Source: Ceratodon purpureus
Lineage: Eukaryota > Streptophyta > Bryopsida > Pseudoditrichales > Ditrichaceae
DNA: 64,000 nt
Direction: 5' to 3'
Assembly (NCBI GenBank): GCA_014871385.1
Contig: CM026433.1
Span: forward strand, 6,955,585 to 7,019,584
Positions 58,605 to 64,000 of the stretch are shown piece by piece; within the stretch, counting starts at the first letter, position 1; every line of letters starts with the position of its first letter. A program made the position numbers and the translations under genes. The notes beneath the pieces are model-generated. The model searched no databases. It was given only the letters and a program-made list of their open reading frames with translations, and had not been told where the DNA came from.

Positions 58605-61600
58605 TTACTCTAAATCTATATCTTTGCTTCTCTTATTGGCTCCATTAATTATTTTCATTTTGGTATATACACAAGCACCAACTTGTGTATACCCAATATT
58701 CCTCCTTGTTCCATGGTAAACCATAGTAGCTTTGAAACAAAAAATTGTGCCATGCCTTGGTTGTAAAAACATGCCATACTCTGGCATTAAGAATTCTCCA
58801 CCTGCACACAAACCAGTACCTCTATACTGGTTTTTGCTATGAAACCAACTAATAAAACCAAATCCATAATCCTTGTCTAGATGTGGCAAACTAGCAAAGT
58901 TTTCTGTGATTCCCATACCTGAAAATGGACTATCACCCATCCTACCAAGTCCAGTGGGATTCTTGTATAAGTCACATAGGCTTCTATAAGTATTTGGAAA
59001 ATACTTCTGTAGATGCTTGGAGAGATCCTTAACAAAACCGTCTGCTGCAACCTCTAGCTCAAAACCATCTGCAATCTTCTGTTCCTCTTTGTCTTCTGGA
59101 ATTTTCTGTCTCTTCACCAGTGGATGTACATACCTACAAAATAAATAAAATAAAAAAGATTAAAATAAATAAAATAAAATAGATTAAAATAAGACCATCA
59201 AAATAACACATTCAAAATAAAACAACTGTAACATTCAAATTGAATGGAAAAAAAATTACCTTCCAAGTTTCGCAGCAAAGCGCCATCCAAACATGGCCAT
59301 CAACCCGGATAGTTTATCGGGGGACCTTTCAACATAACCTCCACTTCCCCATAACCGAGATGCCCTACTTCCTAATGATGAAGCTTCATCATCTGAAATT
59401 CCATTCAACACTAAAATTCCTATAATTTCCTCTCCATCTAAAATAAGACAAGAATGAACTAATTCTACAGAATTAACCAAACTTTCTTCAAAATCGAATT
59501 CTTTTGACATTTCCTTGTAGTTAAAAATTTTCAAAACCTTTACTACACACTTGACACAACTAGGAATATCAGCCCCCTGTTTACGAAGTCTATCAATTAG
59601 TACCATTGCTTTTTCTCCCATCAAAACTTCTAAGGGTGAGGGTTTTTCTTCCACCTTACTCTTCCCACTTACATATGCAAGAGTGGAGTGTACTGGAGAA
59701 AACCCCCTCGCAGCAAGAACTCCCAAGTGCATCTTTCCCAAGTTGTGCGCTTCAACTTGATTCATAGAGTTCAAGTTCACACTACAAAGTCCACACGTAA
59801 AGCTCACTTTCCCTACATTCTGCACCCAAAAAAAATAAAAATTCAATTAATACAATGATAGTTTTAAAAATAAAAAAATAAAATTGAAATGGAGAAACTG
59901 AAATGAGAGACAGTGAGAGCAAATTACAAATTGCAAAAAACTCACAAGAAGAATAGAGGAAGTGGAGACATTTAATCATTAGCAATATTTCCACAAAGAA
60001 TGGACAATGCAGAAACTGAACTTCAGAAATGGACAATGCAGAGAGACTAATCGAATATTTATAAAAAGAAGAAACATAAGAGAATTTTTAAAAACAGAAT
60101 TAGATCAAAGGATAAACCGGTAGAAGATGCACAGAGATACATTTAAAAAAAATAAAGGTGAATCAAAGGATAAACTGCAAGATAAAGCTCTTTGAGAAAC
60201 TAAAAAAATAAAATATAAGAATCAAATAACAAACTCTGTGAGAAATAGTAAGCTCTGTGAGAAATTTAAAAAAAAAAAAAAAAAAAAAAAGGAATCAAAT
60301 CAGAAAACGCAGGCGACAGCTCTGTGAGAAACTAAAAAAAAAAAAAAAATTGATTCAAATGAGAAAACGCAGGCGACAGCTCTATAAGAAATTGAAAAAA
60401 AATAAAGATAAAAAATAAAATATTGAATAAAAAGAGAAAACACAAGAGACAACTCTATGAGGAATTAAACCACAAGAAGGCTCTGTGGGGAAAAAAAAAA
60501 TCAATCATCCTAAACAAACAAACAGTAAACTAGTAACTAAAATGAAACTAGTAACTAAATACTAGTAACTAAATGCACAACAAACAGTGGTAGCAGTGAA
60601 AGGCATATTGAATAAAGAAAAACTCCAAACTGAGAACCAAAACCCAGTTAATTAGCAAACAATAAACCAAATCTGCTAAACCAAATCTGACTGATACCCA
60701 GTAAGTAAAACAAATAAACAAAAAGACACCCAGTAAGCAAAACAAATAAACAAAAAGCAGTAAACAAATGAACCACATAAAGCTCCTCCTGGCTCTAGAA
60801 CTGGGTACAGTGCAGTCATCAATTGCATAGTTGATGAGTCCGAAATTTGACAGATACTTTAATTCTCCATAGAAGTGGAATTTGTGAAAACTGAAGCAGA
60901 AAACATAACAAATTGTGATACATTATGGAAAAACTGAGCAAAACAGAATAACCATGAGAACAAAAATCAACCGGTAAACAAACAAACAGTAAACTAGTAA
61001 CTAAAATGAAACTAGTAACTAAATACTAGTAACTAAATGCACAACAAACAGTGGTAGCAGTGAAAGGCTAAAATGAAACTAGTAACTAAATACTAGTAAC
61101 TAAATGCACAACAAACAGTGGTAGCAGTGAAAGGCGTATTGAAATTAACCAGAGCAGAATCAATTAGCAAACAATAAACCAAATCTGGTAAACCAAATCT
61201 GACTGATACCCAGTAAGTAAAACAAATAAACAAAAAGACACCCAGTAAGCAAAACAAATAAACAAAAAAGCAGTAAACAAATGAACCACATGAAGCTCCT
61301 CCTGGCTCTAGAACTGGGTACAGTGCAGTCATCAATTGCATAGTTGATGAGTCCGAAATTTGACAGATACTTTAATTCTCCATAGAAGTGGAATTTGTGA
61401 AAACTGAAGCAGAAATTATAAAAAATTGTGATACATTATGGAAAAACTGAGCAAAACAGAATAACCATGAGAACAAAAATCAACCAGATTAGTGACCAAA
61501 TCATTGTGATCAAATCAAACCAAATCATTGTGACCAAATCACAGTGACCAAATGAAAGCAAATGAACAGTGACCAAGAGCAAATGAACAGTGACCAATAG

Positions 61601-61920
61601 TAAGAGCAATAGTGAGAAGCAATGAGCAATAGTAAGAAACAATGAGCAATAGTAAACAAATCAAGAGCAACATGAGAAGAAACAAGGAAAAAAAAAATTG
61701 CAAAAGAGAAAAAAAGACAAAATAAAAAATGATCAATGACTAATAAATATGTAATAAAATAACTACTTACTTTTGAATCTCTACTCTTCTCCTCTTGAGT
61801 TTTAACCCTTTTATCTTCACTTTTCACCTTCTCCTCTTTGCATTCTCTAATTTCAAGCTTCTTTTCAATTTCTTCTCTAGCTCTTTTCCTTTGTCTTTGG
61901 CTTAGACTTTTAGAACCCAT
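58605..61920 (-). CDS. TET/JBP-like 2-oxoglutarate/Fe(II) dioxygenase with U1-type zinc finger
   Basis: Three exons on the minus strand, 61920-61771, 59819-59260 and 59133-58605, have correct splice signals and one frame of 412 residues. Residues 1-50 are basic and Glu/Lys-rich, with a QRQRKRARE nuclear-signal-like segment. Next comes a C2H2 finger of U1/matrin type, C-X2-C-X12-H-X5-H (CGLCS...HNLGKMH). The C-terminal part has the TET/JBP-type oxygenase pattern: FSGMGITEN, LPHLDKD (Fe-binding HxD), AGGEFLMPEYG, GTIFCFKA and MVYHGTRR (distal His). TET/JBP enzymes oxidise 5-methylcytosine or thymine in DNA; related families exist in fungi, algae and some early plants. The 2-oxoglutarate-binding Arg expected about ten residues after the distal His is not obvious (TQVGACVY), so activity is uncertain. 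The ATG at 61920 is the first in frame; the codons just upstream lack one. Confidence 0.7.
60200..60490. repeat. Degenerate A-rich repeats in intron 1 of the dioxygenase gene
   Basis: The phrase gaaaacgcaggcgacagctc and the word ctctgtgagaaa recur with poly(A) runs between them (a 24-A-class run near 60268-60291). This fits replication slippage in a long intron. Confidence 0.7.
60512..61485. repeat. ~460/510-bp tandem duplication in intron 1
   Basis: Copy A (60512-60972) and copy B (60974-61485) both run from taaacaaacaaacagtaaac to accatgagaacaaaaatcaa. Copy B contains an extra ~64-bp internal duplication of the actagtaactaaatgcacaa region. Both lie in the 1.95-kb first intron of the dioxygenase gene. 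Confidence 0.9.
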
Positions 61921-62325
61921 ACCTTCCAATCAAAACACCAAACAATAATTAGTATAAGATTTGTTAGTATAATGTAAAATGTAAAATGAAATATTGCATC
62001 ATATGTTGTAATATATGACTAAATCTAATATAAAAGTGTTGTTTAGGACCATAGAAACAATGGAAAGTGGAATCAAACTTACAATTTATTGGTAGGGAAA
62101 AGGAATTTCTTCCTTTGTCCACAAGTCCAATAGAACTATAGAGTTTTCTTCCTAGGTATAAGTAGGTTTTAGTGGATGAATACCAAAATTGATATTGATA
62201 TCCCAAAACCTACAAAATACCCCCTCCCAAATTTCCACACCTCTAACAACATTCTTATATTGATTCAATCCTCTACAACAACATATAACACAACCTTTCA
62301 GAATGCCATGCAAAACAAGCTTTAA
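61921..62325. other. Short intergenic region upstream of the dioxygenase gene
   Basis: AT-rich, no credible gene. It would hold the promoter of the minus-strand dioxygenase gene and the 3' end of the thiolase-ubiquitin chimera. Confidence 0.45.
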
Positions 62326-62583
62326 CTATGCATAAAAATAATACTTCATTTCAATACCTCCTCTTAGACGAAGTACTACATGTAGAGTAGACTCCTTCTT
62401 GATGTTGTAGTGAGCCAAGGTATGCCCATCTTCTAATTGCCTATGAGCAAAGACCAAACGCTGCTGGCTGGGAGGAATGCCAATTTTATACTGAATTTTT
62501 GTCTTTACAGCATCGATGGTATCAAAGCTTTGAATCTCCAAGGTGATGGTGTTGCCAGTCAATGTTTTCACAAAGATTTGCAT
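62326..62583 (-). CDS. Divergent ubiquitin, C-terminal part of the chimera
   Basis: Starting at the Met coded at 62583, 76 residues align to ubiquitin without a gap, from [10 protein letters not shown] to [10 protein letters not shown], followed by nine extra residues and a stop. About 18 positions differ from plant ubiquitin. These include K11N, D39S, I44V, G47H, K48R, R54H and D58H; K6, K27, K29, K33 and K63 remain. Plant ubiquitin itself is almost invariant, so this copy is under relaxed or altered selection. The diglycine is present, but use would need removal of the nine-residue tail. The frame continues upstream into the thiolase exons without a stop. It may be a pseudogene or an unusual ubiquitin-like fusion. 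Confidence 0.75.
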   Translation of the reverse strand: MQIFVKTLTGNTITLEIQSFDTIDAVKTKIQYKIGIPPSQQRLVFAHRQLEDGHTLAHYNIKKESTLHVVLRLRGGIEMKYYFYA

Positions 62584-63906
62584 ACTACCCTTTAGCATCG
62601 GTTGGATTTTACTTATGTGTTTGGGCCTATGGCCAAACTGCAAAGTCAGAAATATGCTTGCAAACAAAGCTATTAATTCTACTCTGTAACCGGATGAGCA
62701 TTGCTTGTTGACGGTTCTCCGCATGGTCTCTGTTGCCACCACACAATTAGGCTGGTCAGACTCTAGACTTCGCAACTAATTTTAGTCAGCTACAAAAGAA
62801 ACTAAAAAATCATTCCGGATGGTTGGCTACAAAGTGGAAACTTAGATATTCAACGAGCTCAAGGTATTAGTTATGGCTGAATTGCATGTCCGGCTCTGAC
62901 TAAGAATCCCACCTGGGAACCAAGCGAAGAATGCAGCCATGCGGCACTCATCAGCACGCTGTGCACCGGAAGCAAGGACAATCACAATGTCGCCCACTTC
63001 TGCAGCCTTCACACCTGTTTTCTCAACGACAGCCTGCATCCAAAACTCGAGTTACTCCAACAACTGCGACCAAACTACCAACCCTAGTAGACTTATGCTC
63101 AACTTCCTGATCGACAGTAAGTGGCACAGGCATAACGAACATAACAGTAAAATTACAATGAGCTAATAAAGGTGGTAGAGCCTCTGACCCTAAGGACTGG
63201 TGCCAACAGGTCATGTGGGTAAGTGTCCTTGAAGCCCCCCCTCTTCGCTCTGCAAATTTCCGTCCGGTATGCTCTGCAACATGAAGCCGAACATGATTTC
63301 AACACTCTTTAAAACCGAGTTCTAAGAAGTGCCGCAAAATGGATTCAACACTAACACTCGATACGTCACTTCACCAATAGGTTGTCAACAAAGAGGGTAC
63401 GACTACAAAGACAGAACTCAGTATTGAAGACTTCATAGCACTGCTTACGCCACAACAACGACATCATCGAGGAAGTCGGAAGACCGCTGATAAGCTGCGC
63501 TATTGTTGGCGATCGAAGACTGCAAGAGGAAAACACCACATATCAAGTGTGTGAACCATCAGCATCGACTTCAAAGGGTTAATTAATCAACGAAAATTCT
63601 CATTTGTCCATTCTTGCATAAGTCAGGCTTAATTTCTCGTAATGGTAAAGAAAAGCAATGTCGTTTACAACCTTATTCTACTTTATTCCCACTGCCATTG
63701 CCAGCAGACTCTTGGCCACTGCTTCCTTAGGCTGAAACTAAGCAAAGCAATTAAGAACAGTACAGCTTTAATTATTAATGTACTCAGTAAATGGCTCAAG
63801 CAGTATCACAGTGTAGAGATAACCGAGTCTGAAATACTGAATTAATTCAGAAATATGAAACACAAATGTTGAGCTCTACAACAGCTACCTTGCTGTCTTT
63901 TTCCAT
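62326..63906 (-). pseudogene. Chimeric gene: N-terminal 3-ketoacyl-CoA thiolase exons fused to ubiquitin
   Basis: Minus-strand exons 63906-63889, 63519-63449, 63273-63189, 63033-62913 and 62729-62326 have correct donors and acceptors and join in one frame of 232 residues. The first part matches plant peroxisomal KAT thiolase: SAAYQRSSDFLDDVVVVAAYRT, then KRGGFKDTYPHDLLAPVLR, EKTGVKAAEVGDIV, QRADECRMAAFFAWFPET, and TVNKQCSSG with the nucleophilic Cys. Here the usual LQAVAD continuation is missing; instead about 50 linker residues lead in frame into ubiquitin. The thiolase motifs NEAFA, GHPLG and CIGTG are absent, and two residues before the APGSQ-equivalent are deleted, so no thiolase activity is expected. 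The PTS2 signal (RQRVLLEHL in Arabidopsis) is not seen. All splice sites being intact suggests recent origin or continued expression. Labelled pseudogene because the enzyme is incomplete. Confidence 0.7.
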
Positions 63907-64000
63907 CACAAGAGAACGGAGCCGTAAGTGAGTTGTCTCCACAATTATTCCCTTCGTTAAATAACACTCGTCGCTGCCCTGTACAAGACCCCGATGAATC
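63907..64000 (-). other. Open frame running off the window edge upstream of the chimera
   Basis: On the minus strand the frame of the presumed MEKDSK start stays open to the window end and reads ...GIIVETTHLRLRSLV before it. This looks protein-like, but I cannot name a family. The true start of the chimera may therefore lie outside the window, or this is an exon of another gene joined here. Confidence 0.35.

Noticed and set aside
60830-60860. gttgatgagtccgaaatttgac, also at about 61345, resembling a hammerhead with short stem II
   Set aside because: The essential C before TGATGAG is T, stem II is too short, and no flanking stems pair. Its two copies come from the intron duplication.
1-64000. 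CRISPR array
   Set aside because: All tandem repeats are contiguous or diverged satellites without unique spacers, and the genome is eukaryotic.

Overview
The window looks like nuclear DNA of a land plant, most probably a bryophyte such as a moss. Genes have many GT-AG introns of about 100-700 bp, and the products are plant-type: an EDM2-like PHD protein, mitochondrial fumarase, plastid phosphoserine phosphatase and a GPI-type matrix metalloproteinase. Two genes are of kinds not expected in seed plants: a TET/JBP-like dioxygenase and a protein with two Dof-like fingers. The moss assignment is an inference; the plant assignment is firm. All exon boundaries were read by eye from splice signals, reading frame and remembered family sequence. 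No search was run.

Layout. 1-7000: a decayed ~56-bp minisatellite, then an EDM2-like PHD-finger gene (+). 7495-7824: a six-copy 55-bp minisatellite. 8087-12653: fumarase (+, 11 exons, complete in frame, 501 aa). 14160-17489: phosphoserine phosphatase (+, 7 exons, 301 aa). 20832-23068: matrix metalloproteinase (+, 3 exons, 401 aa).

23354-55836: a head-to-tail array of five ~7.75-kb units. Each unit carries one intronless gene for an acidic protein with two divergent Dof-like CX2C...CX2C fingers. The first four genes are full length (375, 374, 374, 374 aa); the fifth is cut inside finger 2. The long AT-rich spacer of each full unit contains two older, shorter satellites (~65 bp and ~81 bp). 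A 34-bp repeat in the gene leader varies in number between units (1, 3, 4, 4, 4).

55837-64000: low-complexity flank with a (GGGTA)n-like tract, then two minus-strand genes. One is a three-exon gene (61920-58605, 412 aa) combining a basic N terminus, a U1-type C2H2 finger and a TET/JBP-like 2-oxoglutarate/Fe(II) oxygenase domain. The other (63906-62326) is a chimera: five in-frame exons of peroxisomal 3-ketoacyl-CoA thiolase up to its active-site Cys motif, read through without a stop into a divergent ubiquitin.

Fumarase, phosphoserine phosphatase and the metalloproteinase are ordinary single-copy style genes with no visible functional link. The unusual biology lies in the double-Dof array, the thiolase-ubiquitin chimera and the TET/JBP-like gene, all in the right 40 kb, where repeats and rearrangement dominate.
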